The position numbers were made by a program, and so were the translations under genes. This document shows positions 1 to 8,275 of a DNA stretch of 9,954 bases, one piece after another (within the stretch, counting starts at the first letter, position 1; the number at the start of each line of letters is the position of its first letter). The stretch lies in contig JBOIEQ010000153.1 of NCBI GenBank assembly GCA_050741255.1, forward strand, positions 1-9,954, given 5' to 3'. The notes beneath the pieces were generated by a model that was not told the DNA's origin, searched no databases, and saw only the letters and a list, made by a program, of their open reading frames with translations. This DNA is from CAZXNF01 sp050741255 (GTDB taxonomy: Bacteria > Pseudomonadota > Gammaproteobacteria > Burkholderiales > SG8-41).

Positions 1-615
<615 letters not shown>

Positions 616-616
616 C

Positions 617-633
617 CCCGCGGCGCCCGCGGG
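617..633. other. Intergenic stem-loop after sucD
   Basis: A perfect 7-bp inverted repeat, CCCGCGG (617-623) and CCGCGGG (627-633), with a 3-nt loop starts one base after the sucD stop codon. No T-run follows, so it is not a canonical intrinsic terminator. The ribosome binding site of the next gene begins 11 bases later. An RNA-processing, stabilising or partial attenuation role within one operon is inference; chance is also plausible in such GC-rich sequence. Confidence 0.4.
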
Positions 634-655
634 CCGCAGTGAACGAGGAGAAGGC

Positions 656-2350
656 GTGGACGGCGGGATCAAGTCAGCACGGGGAGGGCGGGGAGGCGGC
701 AAGGGCCGTCGCGCGCAGGCCAAGGGCCGCCCGGTCGACGCACAGGCGCTGGAGGACGTGCGCGCGCTGCTGAAAGACGCCCCGCGCCGCCGCGATCTGC
801 TGATCGAACACCTGCACCTCCTGCAGGATCGCTACGGCCACCTGTCCGCCGCGCATCTCGCGGCGCTCGCGCGCGAAATGAAGCTCGCGCAGGCCGAAGT
901 CTACGAAGTGGCGACCTTCTACCACCATTTCGACATCGTGAAGGAAGGCGAAACCGCGCCGCCGGCGCTGACCGTGCGCGTGTGCGATTCGCTCGCCTGC
1001 GCGATGGCCGGCAGCGAAGCCCTGCTGGCGCGGCTGAAAACGACGCTCGGCGCCGACGTGCGCGTAATCCCGGCGCCGTGCGTGGGGCGCTGCGAACAGG
1101 CGCCGGTAGCGGTGGTGCACCAGAACCCGGTTGCCGACGCGACCGCCGAGAAGGTGGCGCTGGCGGTGGCGGGCAAGCAGACGCGCTGCACCGTAAGCCG
1201 CAGCGTGAATTACCGTGATTATCGGGCGGGCGGCGGCTACCAGCTGGCTGCGGATTGCCTCGCCGGGCAGCGCAATGCGGAAGCGGTTACGAAGATCATG
1301 GAGGACTCCGGGTTGCGCGGCCTCGGTGGTGCGGGTTTCCCGACGGGCCGCAAGTGGGGCCTCGTGCGCAAGGAACCGGGTCCGCGCCTGATGGCGGTCA
1401 ACATTGACGAGGGCGAACCGGGCACCTTCAAGGACCGCTACTACCTCGAACGCGATCCGCACCGCTTTCTCGAAGGCGTGATCGTCGCCGCCTGGGCAGT
1501 GCAGATCTCCGAGGTCTATATCTACCTGCGCGATGAATATGCCGGCGTGCGCGAACTGCTCACGCGCGAGCTCGCGGCGCTGCAAAAGAATCCGCCCTGC
1601 CCGCTGCCGGTCATCCACCTGCGGCGGGGCGCCGGCGCCTACATCTGCGGCGAAGAGTCCGCGATGATCGAATCGATCGAGGGCAAGCGCGGCATGCCGC
1701 GGCTGCGCCCGCCGTACGTGGCGCAGGTGGGGCTCTTTGGCTACCCCACGCTCGAACACAACATGGAAACCCTCTACTGGGTGCGCGACATCGTGGAGAA
1801 GGGCGCGGACTGGTTTGCCGCGCAGGGCCGGAATGGTCGCAAGGGGTTGCGCTCGTTCTCGGTGTCGGGCCGCGTGAAGAAGCCGGGCGTGCATCTCGCG
1901 CCGGCGGGCATCACGGTCAAGGAACTGATCGCCGAATACTGCGGCGGCATGCTCGACGGCCAAACCTTATATGGCTACCTGCCGGGCGGCGCTTCCGGCG
2001 GCATCCTGCCGGCGTCGCTGGGCGACGTCCCGCTCGACTTCGACACGCTCCAGCCGCACGGCTGCTTCATCGGTTCGGCGGCGGTGATCATACTGTCGGA
2101 CCGGGACCGTGCCGCCGAGGCTGCGCGCAACGTGATGCGCTTCTTCAAGCACGAGTCCTGCGGGCAGTGCACGCCCTGCCGCGTGGGCACCGCCAAGGCG
2201 GAAGCGCTGATGGAAGCGCCGCAATGGAACCAGCCGCTGCTGGAAGAACTGAGTCAGGTCATGGTGGATGCCTCGATCTGCGGTCTCGGACAGGCCGCGC
2301 CGAATCCCATCCGGACCGTGGTGAAGTTTTTCCGCCACGAAGTCGAGTGA
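656..2350 (+). CDS. NAD-dependent formate dehydrogenase beta subunit, fused NuoE-NuoF (FdsG-FdsB) type
   Basis: This 564-residue protein should pass electrons from the formate dehydrogenase catalytic subunit to NAD+ in the cytoplasm. Residues about 40-175 form a NuoE-type thioredoxin-like [2Fe-2S] domain with ligands C110, C115, C142 and C146 (CX4C and CX3C). Residues about 215-564 form a NuoF-type domain: FMN region GLGGAGFPTGRKW (222-234), NIDEGEPGTF (249-258), NAD(H) region GAGAYICGEES (325-335), and [4Fe-4S] ligands C502, C505, C508 and C542. Three-subunit enzymes keep these domains as separate FdsG and FdsB; a single fused chain is the arrangement of Methylobacterium extorquens Fdh1B. 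The start is GTG 656, with GAGGAG at 645-650; no in-frame ATG precedes the NuoE domain. Residues 1-26 are an unusual Gly/Arg/Lys-rich tail. The catalytic subunit follows after 10 bp. Lone diaphorase or hydrogenase use is unlikely given that neighbour. Confidence 0.93.
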   Translation: MDGGIKSARGGRGGGKGRRAQAKGRPVDAQALEDVRALLKDAPRRRDLLIEHLHLLQDRYGHLSAAHLAALAREMKLAQAEVYEVATFYHHFDIVKEGETAPPALTVRVCDSLACAMAGSEALLARLKTTLGADVRVIPAPCVGRCEQAPVAVVHQNPVADATAEKVALAVAGKQTRCTVSRSVNYRDYRAGGGYQLAADCLAGQRNAEAVTKIMEDSGLRGLGGAGFPTGRKWGLVRKEPGPRLMAVNIDEGEPGTFKDRYYLERDPHRFLEGVIVAAWAVQISEVYIYLRDEYAGVRELLTRELAALQKNPPCPLPVIHLRRGAGAYICGEESAMIESIEGKRGMPRLRPPYVAQVGLFGYPTLEHNMETLYWVRDIVEKGADWFAAQGRNGRKGLRSFSVSGRVKKPGVHLAPAGITVKELIAEYCGGMLDGQTLYGYLPGGASGGILPASLGDVPLDFDTLQPHGCFIGSAAVIILSDRDRAAEAARNVMRFFKHESCGQCTPCRVGTAKAEALMEAPQWNQPLLEELSQVMVDASICGLGQAAPNPIRTVVKFFRHEVE

Positions 2351-2360
2351 AGGTGACGTC

Positions 2361-5174
2361 ATGAATGCCCCCGCGAAACTCAGCGAAGTCGTCCCCGAAG
2401 CCGTCCCGTTCACGCTGAACGGCAAGCCGGTCACCGGCTATTCGAACGAGACGATCATCCAGACGGCCAAGCGTGAGGGCATCGATATCCCGCACCTTTG
2501 CTACAAGGAAGGCTACCGTCCCGACGGCAACTGCCGCGCGTGCATGGTCGAGATCAAGGGCGAACGCGTGCTGGCCCCGTCGTGCTGCCGCACGCCGGCG
2601 AAGGGCATGGAGGTCACCACCGACAGCCCGCGCGCCGTCGCGTCGCAGAAGATGGTGGTGGAGCTGCTGCTCTCCGACATGCCGGCGGAACGCCACACGC
2701 GGGAATCGGAGCTCGACCACTGGGCGACGCAGCTGCAGGTCGGCAAGCCGCGGTTTGCGGCGCGGCATCAACCGCAGGCCGACATTACGCACCACGGCAT
2801 CGCGGTCAACCTCGATTCCTGCATCCAGTGCACGCGCTGCGTGCGGGCCTGCCGCGAGGAGCAGGTCAACGACGTCATTGGCTACGCGTTCCGCGGTGAA
2901 CATTCGAAGATCGTGTTCGACTTCGATGACCCGATGGGCGTTTCCACTTGCGTCGCCTGCGGCGAGTGCGTGCAGGCCTGCCCGACCGGCGCGCTGATGC
3001 CGGCGCGCGACGCCGCCCTGCCGGTGCCGGACAAGCAGGTGCATTCGGTGTGCCCGTTCTGCGGTGTCGGCTGCCAGCTCACCTACAACGTCAAGGACAA
3101 CAAAATCCTGACGGTGGACGGCCGCGACGGGCCGGCGAACCATGGCCGACTGTGCGTGAAGGGCCGCTACGGCTTCGACTACGCGCACCACCCGCAGCGC
3201 CTGACCAAGCCGTTGATCCGCAAGGCCGGCGTGCCGAAGTCCGCCGAGTTCACGATGGACCCGGCCAATCCACTCGAGTACTTCCGCGAAGCAACGTGGG
3301 AAGAGGCGCTTGATCTGGCGGCGACCAAGCTGCGCGAGATCCGTGACCGGCCGGGCAAGAAGGCGCTGGCCGGCTTCGGCTCCGCCAAGGGCACGAACGA
3401 AGAGGCCTACCTGTTCCAGAAGCTTGTGCGCACGGGTTTCTGTTCCAACAACGTGGACCACTGCACGCGCCTGTGCCACGCCTCCAGCGTCGCCGCGCTG
3501 ATGGAAGGCGTCGGCTCGGCGGCGGTGTCGAACCAGGTGAGCGACGTCGCGCACGCCGCGGTGGTGATGGTCATTGGCGCCAATCCGCCGGTGAACCACC
3601 CTGTCGCGGCCACCTGGATCAAGAACGCGGTCAGGAACGGCACCAAGCTGATCGTCGCCGACCCGCGGCGCGGTGATCTGGCACGGCATGCCGAGTACTA
3701 CCTCCAGTTCAAGGCGGACACCGACGTTGCGTTGCTGAACGCGATGATGCACACCATCGTGCACGAAGGCCTGGTGCATGAGGACTTCATTGCGAGCCGC
3801 ACCATTGGCTACGAGGAGCTGAAGAAGAACGTCGAGGGCTACAGCCCCGAGGCGATGGCGCCGGTCTGCGGCATTCCCGCGGAAACGATCAAGGAAGTCG
3901 CGCGCGTGTTCGCGACGTCCAGGGGTTCCATGATCCTGTGGGGCATGGGCATCTCGCAGCACGTGCATGGCACGGACAACGCGCGCTGCCTGATCGCGCT
4001 GTGCATGATGACCGGGCAGATCGGGCGCCCCGGCACCGGCCTGCATCCGCTGCGCGGCCAGAACAACGTGCAGGGCGCTTCCGACTCCGGCCTGATCCCG
4101 ATGGTGTTCCCCGACTACCAGCGCGTGGACAACCCGCAGGCGCTCGCGCGCTTTGAAAAGCTGTGGGGCGCGAAACTCGATCCCAAGCCGGGGCTGACCG
4201 TGGTCGAGATCGTGAACGACATTCTCGCCGACGGCATCCGTGGCATGTACATCATGGGTGAGAACCCCGCGATGTCCGATCCGGACGCGCACCACGCGCG
4301 GGAAGCCTTTGCGAAACTCGAATTTCTGGTGGTGCAGGAAATCTTCCTGACGGAAACCTGTTATCACGCCGACGTCGTGCTGCCGGCGACCGCGTGGCCG
4401 GAGAAAGACGGGACTGCCACCAACACCGACCGCATGGTCCAGCTCGGCCGCAAGGCCATCGAGCCGCCGGGCGATGCGAGGCCCGACCTGTGGATCATCC
4501 AGGAGCTGGCCCGCCGCATGGGACTCGACTGGAATTATCCCGGGCCGAAGGAAGTGTTCAACGAAATGCGCCTCGCGATGAACTCGATCGCGGGCATCAC
4601 CTGGGAGCGGCTGGAGCAGGAAAGCTCGGTCACCTATCCCTGCGAGAAAGAGGGCGATCCCGGCCAGTCGGTGGTGTTCGTCGACAAGTTTCCAACGCCG
4701 ACCGGGAAGGCCCGGCTGGTGCCCGCGGACATCATTCCCGCGGCCGAGCGACCGGACGACGAATACCCGCTCGTGCTGATTACCGGCCGCCAGCTGGAAC
4801 ACTGGCATACGGGCGCGATGACGCGCCGTGCCACGGTGCTCGATGCCATCGAGCCGGATCCGGTGGCGTCGGTGCATCCGCTCGATCTCGACGCGATCGG
4901 GGCCAAGCCCGGCGACGTGATCAGCATCGCCTCGCGGCGCGGCATCGTGTCGCTGCACGCGCGCGCCGACGACGGCATGCCGCGCGGCGCGGTGTTCATC
5001 CCGTTCTGCTATTACGAGGCGGCAGCCAACCTGCTGACGAATCCCGCGCTGGATCCCATCGGCAAGATCCCGGAGTTCAAGTATTGCGCGGTGAAGATGA
5101 CCCGGGGCGGCGAACTCATGCCGCGCTCGAGCTACGGCGGCGGCCAGGCGCTGGCGGCACTCGCCAAGAATTAA
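2361..5174 (+). CDS. fdsA: NAD-dependent formate dehydrogenase alpha (catalytic) subunit, FdsA/Fdh1A type
   Basis: A 937-residue bis-MGD oxidoreductase that oxidises formate to CO2 and sends electrons through its iron-sulfur clusters to the beta subunit. Domains in order: NuoG-like [2Fe-2S] ferredoxin (about 15-90; C47, C58, C61 and C75 or C76); two [4Fe-4S] ferredoxin motifs (C154, C157, C160, C164 and C197, C200, C203, C207); proximal [4Fe-4S] site C231, C234, C238, C265; then the molybdopterin domains, with the cofactor-binding C-terminal domain from about 800. Aligning by eye to E. coli FdhF, C372-H373 (in HCTRLCHASS) match Sec140-His141, K267 matches Lys44, and R565 (in PLRGQNNVQG) matches Arg333. 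The enzyme is therefore a cysteine, not selenocysteine, form. No cysteine lies between 77 and 153, so the His-Cys cluster of NuoG is not apparent. ATG 2361 has AAGGTGA at 2350-2356. Mo versus W cannot be read from sequence. No fdhD/fdsC maturation gene is in view. Confidence 0.96.
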   Translation: MNAPAKLSEVVPEAVPFTLNGKPVTGYSNETIIQTAKREGIDIPHLCYKEGYRPDGNCRACMVEIKGERVLAPSCCRTPAKGMEVTTDSPRAVASQKMVVELLLSDMPAERHTRESELDHWATQLQVGKPRFAARHQPQADITHHGIAVNLDSCIQCTRCVRACREEQVNDVIGYAFRGEHSKIVFDFDDPMGVSTCVACGECVQACPTGALMPARDAALPVPDKQVHSVCPFCGVGCQLTYNVKDNKILTVDGRDGPANHGRLCVKGRYGFDYAHHPQRLTKPLIRKAGVPKSAEFTMDPANPLEYFREATWEEALDLAATKLREIRDRPGKKALAGFGSAKGTNEEAYLFQKLVRTGFCSNNVDHCTRLCHASSVAALMEGVGSAAVSNQVSDVAHAAVVMVIGANPPVNHPVAATWIKNAVRNGTKLIVADPRRGDLARHAEYYLQFKADTDVALLNAMMHTIVHEGLVHEDFIASRTIGYEELKKNVEGYSPEAMAPVCGIPAETIKEVARVFATSRGSMILWGMGISQHVHGTDNARCLIALCMMTGQIGRPGTGLHPLRGQNNVQGASDSGLIPMVFPDYQRVDNPQALARFEKLWGAKLDPKPGLTVVEIVNDILADGIRGMYIMGENPAMSDPDAHHAREAFAKLEFLVVQEIFLTETCYHADVVLPATAWPEKDGTATNTDRMVQLGRKAIEPPGDARPDLWIIQELARRMGLDWNYPGPKEVFNEMRLAMNSIAGITWERLEQESSVTYPCEKEGDPGQSVVFVDKFPTPTGKARLVPADIIPAAERPDDEYPLVLITGRQLEHWHTGAMTRRATVLDAIEPDPVASVHPLDLDAIGAKPGDVISIASRRGIVSLHARADDGMPRGAVFIPFCYYEAAANLLTNPALDPIGKIPEFKYCAVKMTRGGELMPRSSYGGGQALAALAKN

Positions 5175-5182
5175 AAGCCCGT

Positions 5183-5271
5183 CCGCCACCAAGACGCCAG
5201 GGACGCCAAGAAACGAAATTTTGTTTTATCGGTGATTTTCGCTTCCTTGGCGCTCTTGGCGTCTTGGCGGC
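5183..5271. repeat. Long imperfect palindrome built from CTTGGCG units
   Basis: The 123-bp gap between fdsA and fhs contains an imperfect inverted repeat. The left arm is 5183-5218 and the right arm about 5237-5270, separated by an AT-rich loop of about 18 bases. Both arms contain CCGCC, AAGACGCC and CGCCAAG in matching order, with a 3-base bulge and a few mismatches. The right arm holds three close copies of CTTGGCG (5246-5252, 5255-5261, 5263-5269); the left arm holds degenerate complements. This looks like a dispersed intergenic palindromic repeat of the REP kind; I recall similar CTTGGCG-rich elements between genes in many proteobacterial genomes, but cannot verify this here. In RNA it would make a strong hairpin that could stabilise the upstream message or reduce read-through into fhs. 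No T-run follows the stem, so it is not a classical terminator. Confidence 0.7.
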
Positions 5272-5297
5272 AATAAACGTTTGAGAGAGGAGCTGTC

Positions 5298-6971
5298 ATG
5301 TCGTTGTCCGATATTGAAATCGCGCAAGCCGCGAAAATGGTGCGGGTCAAAGAGGTTGCCAAGAAGATCGGCATCCCCGAAGACAGCCTCGAGCCGTACG
5401 GCCACTACAAGGCCAAGGTCTCGCTCGGCTACATCGACACGCTCAAGGGCAAGCCCGACGGCAAGCTGATCCTGGTGACCGCCATGAGTCCCACGCCCGC
5501 GGGCGAGGGCAAGACCACGACCACGGTGGGGCTCGGCGATGCGCTCAACCACATCGGCAAGAAGGCGATCATCTGCCTGCGCGAGCCTTCGCTCGGGCCG
5601 GTGTTCGGTGTGAAAGGCGGCGCGGCCGGCGGCGGTTACGCGCAGGTGGTGCCGATGGAGGACATCAATCTCCACTTCACCGGCGATTTCGGCGCGATCC
5701 AGCTCGCCAACAACCTGCTGGCGGCGATGATCGACAACCACATCAGCCACGGCAACGAGCTCGGCATCGATGTCCGTCGCATCACCTGGAAGCGCGTGCT
5801 CGACATGAACGACCGCAGCCTGCGCGACATCACGATCGCGCTGGGCGGCACCGCGAACGGCTACCCGCGCGAGGACGGCTTCGACATCGTGGTCGCCTCC
5901 GAAGTCATGGCGATCTTCTGTCTCGCGACCTCGCTGAAGGACCTGAAGGAACGGCTCGGCAACATCGTGTTCGGCTATACGCGCGACAACAAGCCGCTGC
6001 GTGCGCGCGACCTGAAAGCGCACGGCGCGATGGCGGTGCTGCTGAAGGACCAGATGGCGCCGAACCTGGTGCAGACGCTGGAGAACAACCCGGCGTTTAT
6101 CCACGGCGGCCCGTTCGCGAACATCGCGCACGGCTGCAATTCGGTCATCGCGACCCAGACCGCGCTGAAGCTGGCCGATTACGTGGTCACGGAAGCCGGC
6201 TTCGGCGCCGACCTGGGCGCCGAGAAATTTCTCGACATCAAGTGCCGCAAGGCGGGGCTCAAGCCCGCAGCGGCGGCGATCGTGGCGACGGTGCGGGCAC
6301 TCAAGCACCACGGGGGCGTGGACAAGACGCAGCTCAACGTCGAGAACCTGCCGGCGCTGGAAAAAGGCCTCGCAAACCTCGAGCGCCATGTGAAGAACGT
6401 CAAGGACGTCTACGGCATCCCGTGTGTAGTCTCGATCAACCGTTTCACCGCGGATACCAAGGCCGAGATGGACCTGTTGACCGACCGCATCGCCAAGCTG
6501 GGCGTGCAGGTGGTCGTCGCCAACCACTGGGCCGAAGGCGGCAAGGGCGCGGCGGAACTCGCGAAGGTCATCGTCGGCCTGTGCGACACGCCGTCGAAGC
6601 CCACCTTCGTGTACGAGGACAGCGACACGCTGTGGGACAAGATGAAGAAGATCGCCACCCGCGTCTACGGTGCGGCCGACATCAGCGCCGACTCCAAGGT
6701 GCGTAACCGCATCAAGGAGTTGCAGGAGGGCGGCTACGGTCACTACCCGGTCTGCGTGGCGAAGACGCAATCGTCGTTTTCCACGGACCCCAGCCTGCGC
6801 GGCGCGCCGTCGGGCCATATGGTGAACGTCCGTGAAGTGCGGCTCGCCGCCGGCGCGGAGTTCGTGGTGATGGTGTGCGGCGATATCATGACCATGCCCG
6901 GACTGCCGAAAGTGCCGTCGGCCGAGAAAATCGACCTGACAGAAGACGGCAAGGTCGTGGGATTGTTCTAG
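5298..6971 (+). CDS. fhs: Formate-tetrahydrofolate ligase
   Basis: This 557-residue cytoplasmic enzyme makes 10-formyltetrahydrofolate from formate, tetrahydrofolate and ATP, the entry of formate into folate-bound C1 metabolism (called ftfL in methylotrophs). The length matches the usual 555-560 residues. The P-loop-like TPAGEGKTTT is at 66-75, followed by CLREPSLGPVFG (93-104), GGAAGGGYAQV (107-117) and NLHFTGD (124-130). K72 and R95 are 23 residues apart, as are Lys74 and Arg97 of the Moorella enzyme, which act on the formyl-phosphate intermediate. The C-terminal DIMTMPGLPKVPSA (529-542) is also typical. ATG 5298 is preceded by GAGAGGAG (5285-5292). The gene lies 123 bp after the formate dehydrogenase genes, so one locus encodes both formate oxidation and formate assimilation. 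No cyclohydrolase/dehydrogenase (fch, mtdA or folD) is in the window. Confidence 0.98.
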   Translation: MSLSDIEIAQAAKMVRVKEVAKKIGIPEDSLEPYGHYKAKVSLGYIDTLKGKPDGKLILVTAMSPTPAGEGKTTTTVGLGDALNHIGKKAIICLREPSLGPVFGVKGGAAGGGYAQVVPMEDINLHFTGDFGAIQLANNLLAAMIDNHISHGNELGIDVRRITWKRVLDMNDRSLRDITIALGGTANGYPREDGFDIVVASEVMAIFCLATSLKDLKERLGNIVFGYTRDNKPLRARDLKAHGAMAVLLKDQMAPNLVQTLENNPAFIHGGPFANIAHGCNSVIATQTALKLADYVVTEAGFGADLGAEKFLDIKCRKAGLKPAAAAIVATVRALKHHGGVDKTQLNVENLPALEKGLANLERHVKNVKDVYGIPCVVSINRFTADTKAEMDLLTDRIAKLGVQVVVANHWAEGGKGAAELAKVIVGLCDTPSKPTFVYEDSDTLWDKMKKIATRVYGAADISADSKVRNRIKELQEGGYGHYPVCVAKTQSSFSTDPSLRGAPSGHMVNVREVRLAAGAEFVVMVCGDIMTMPGLPKVPSAEKIDLTEDGKVVGLF

Positions 6972-6977
6972 CGCGGC

Positions 6978-7006
6978 TGGCCGCTCGCGGGCCGCCCGTG
7001 TATAGT
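6978..7006 (+). promoter_or_regulatory. Candidate promoter for the terC-uspA-transporter operon
   Basis: The 109-bp gap between fhs and terC contains TATAGT (7001-7006), five of six matches to a sigma-70 -10 hexamer, just before a local AT-rich stretch. A poor -35 candidate, TGGCCG (6978-6983), lies 17 bp upstream. A T6 run (7014-7019) preceded by GCGG (7010-7013), which could pair weakly with CCGC (6992-6995), hints that the same region might instead or also end fhs transcription. The hexamer and T-run are seen; the function is inferred. Confidence 0.4.
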
Positions 7007-7080
7007 TTCGCGGTTTTTTACGTACCGGCTGCGGCGTGCGTGTTACTTTGGCGCGGCGCCGACCCTGAGGAGCGAGAACA

Positions 7081-7818
7081 ATGACTGAAATGCTGAGTGA
7101 CCAGGCGTTCTGGATCGGCCTCGGCCAGATCATCCTGGTCAACATCGTGCTGTCGGGCGACAACGCCGTCGTGATCGCGCTGGCGGCCCGTTCGCTGCCG
7201 CCGCGCCAGCAGAAACAAGCCATCATGTGGGGCAGCGGCGCCGCGGTGGTGATGCGGATCGTGCTCACGATCGTGGCGGTGGAGCTCCTGCGGCTGCCCT
7301 ATCTCAAGCTGGTGGGCGCCGTGCTGCTCGTGTGGATCGCGATCCAGTTGCTGGTGCCCGAGGGTCACGACGAGGACGGCGAGCCCGTGGCCTCCACCAT
7401 GGCGGCTGCGATCAAGACGATCCTCATCGCCGATCTGGTGATGAGCCTCGACAACGTCATCGGCGTCGCCGCCGCCGCGAAGGGCAACATGGCCCTGCTG
7501 ATCATCGGGTTGGCGATCTCGATTCCGCTGGTGATCTTCGGCGCGACACTGCTGCTGAAGCTGATGGAACGGTTTCCGCTCATCATCACGGCGGGCGCCG
7601 CGCTCCTCGGCTGGGTCGCCGGCGAAATGGCGGTGACCGATCCGTTGATCAAGGACTGGGTGGACGCGAACGCGGGATGGCTGCATTGGGTTGGCCCGGC
7701 GGCTGGCGTGGCGCTCGTGCTCGCGGCCGGCAAGTGGATAGCGATGCGCAAATCGCATGCGCCGCCCGGAGTGATCGATCTGGCGACCAAGGACGAACAG
7801 CCCGGCGCGCCGCGCTAG
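7081..7818 (+). CDS. TerC family integral membrane protein, YjbE-like
   Basis: A 245-residue inner-membrane protein with about seven hydrophobic segments (roughly 8-36, 48-70, 76-92, 108-131, 137-160, 167-182, 199-223). It carries the two acidic family motifs SGDNAVV (25-31) and MSLDNVIG (121-128), which place D27-N28 and D124-N125 in paired membrane helices, as in the TerC/Alx/YjbE/YkoY group. Members are associated with manganese export, metal loading of secreted proteins and tellurite resistance; the ion moved here cannot be read from sequence. The size and the absence of a CBS/CorC tail favour the short YjbE type. ATG 7081 has TGAGGAG at 7066-7072. The stop is 20 bp before the universal stress gene, suggesting co-transcription. 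Homologues are often controlled by a manganese yybP-ykoY riboswitch, but I do not recognise one in the short leader. Confidence 0.93.
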   Translation: MTEMLSDQAFWIGLGQIILVNIVLSGDNAVVIALAARSLPPRQQKQAIMWGSGAAVVMRIVLTIVAVELLRLPYLKLVGAVLLVWIAIQLLVPEGHDEDGEPVASTMAAAIKTILIADLVMSLDNVIGVAAAAKGNMALLIIGLAISIPLVIFGATLLLKLMERFPLIITAGAALLGWVAGEMAVTDPLIKDWVDANAGWLHWVGPAAGVALVLAAGKWIAMRKSHAPPGVIDLATKDEQPGAPR

Positions 7819-7838
7819 AGGGCCGAGGAGATTCCGCA

Positions 7839-8264
7839 ATGAAAATTCTGTTGCCGGTGGATGGTTCCGAGTGCGCGCTGCGTGCGGTCGATTTTGTCAT
7901 CCGGAATGCCGGGACTTACCGGGAAGCGGTGGAGTTGCTGCTGCTCACGGTGCACCCGCCGATTCCCTACCAGAACGCCATCGCCGCCCTCGGCAAGGAG
8001 AAGGTCAACCAGTATTACCACGACGAGGGTATCGAAGCGCTGAAGTCGGCACGTGCGAAGCTGGATGCCGCCAAGGTCGCCTATCACTTCCACATCGGCG
8101 TGGGCGATCCTGCCGAGGTGATCGCGCAATATGCGAAAGAGAAGGGCGTCGACCAGATCGTGATCGGTACGCATGGACGCGGGCAGATGGGCACCGCGTT
8201 GCTGGGCTCGGTGGCGGGCAAGGTGATCCAGCGCGCGCCGGTACCCGTGCTGCTCGTCAAGTAG
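7839..8264 (+). CDS. Universal stress protein, UspA family, single domain
   Basis: A 141-residue cytoplasmic protein of the usual length for a single Usp domain. It opens with the beta-strand MKILLPVDGS (1-10) and carries the ATP-binding signature G-X2-G-X9-G-S as G110, G113, G123 and S124, so it belongs to the nucleotide-binding rather than the phosphorylated UspA class. It ends on the strand PVPVLLVK. ATG 7839 has GAGGAG at 7825-7830. The frame stays open far upstream, but only because it is an alternative frame of terC. The position between a TerC protein and an ion transporter suggests a regulatory or stress-sensing partner for transport; Usp domains linked to transporters are known, but the link here is inference from gene order. 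Confidence 0.95.
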   Translation: MKILLPVDGSECALRAVDFVIRNAGTYREAVELLLLTVHPPIPYQNAIAALGKEKVNQYYHDEGIEALKSARAKLDAAKVAYHFHIGVGDPAEVIAQYAKEKGVDQIVIGTHGRGQMGTALLGSVAGKVIQRAPVPVLLVK

Positions 8265-8275
8265 TCCCCACACCC

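Noticed and set aside
2259..5192. A 977-codon open frame on the minus strand across the whole formate dehydrogenase alpha gene
   Set aside because: Its translation is dominated by His, Arg, Ala, Val and Asp in the way expected from the antisense of GC-rich codons. It shows no recognisable domain, while the plus strand encodes a complete enzyme with all key motifs.
7014..7019. Intrinsic terminator of fhs ending in the T6 run
   Set aside because: Only a 4-bp GC stem (6992-6995 with 7010-7013), extendable only by G-U pairs, with a 14-base loop precedes the T-run. This is too weak to call as a separate feature, and the region overlaps a better promoter candidate.
6972..7080. Manganese yybP-ykoY riboswitch upstream of terC
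   Set aside because: TerC/YjbE genes often have one, so I looked for it. The gap is only 109 bp and I do not see the conserved GGGGAGUA-type core or the paired helices. A covariance-model search would settle it.
5226..7268. A 680-codon minus-strand open frame opposite fhs
   Set aside because: Same antisense effect of third-position GC bias; low-complexity basic product with no motif, and the plus-strand gene is unmistakable. The 429-codon minus-strand frame at 674-1963 is rejected for the same reason.
7227..7838. N-terminal extension of the universal stress protein into terC
   Set aside because: The frame is open for 204 codons upstream of ATG 7839, but it overlaps terC in another frame and gives Arg/Gly-rich nonsense. 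The Usp domain starts exactly at 7839 behind a good ribosome binding site.
7871..8275. Extension of the transporter gene upstream through uspA
   Set aside because: The open frame crosses uspA out of frame and the predicted residues are low-complexity. The hydrophobic transporter sequence begins only after the uspA stop.
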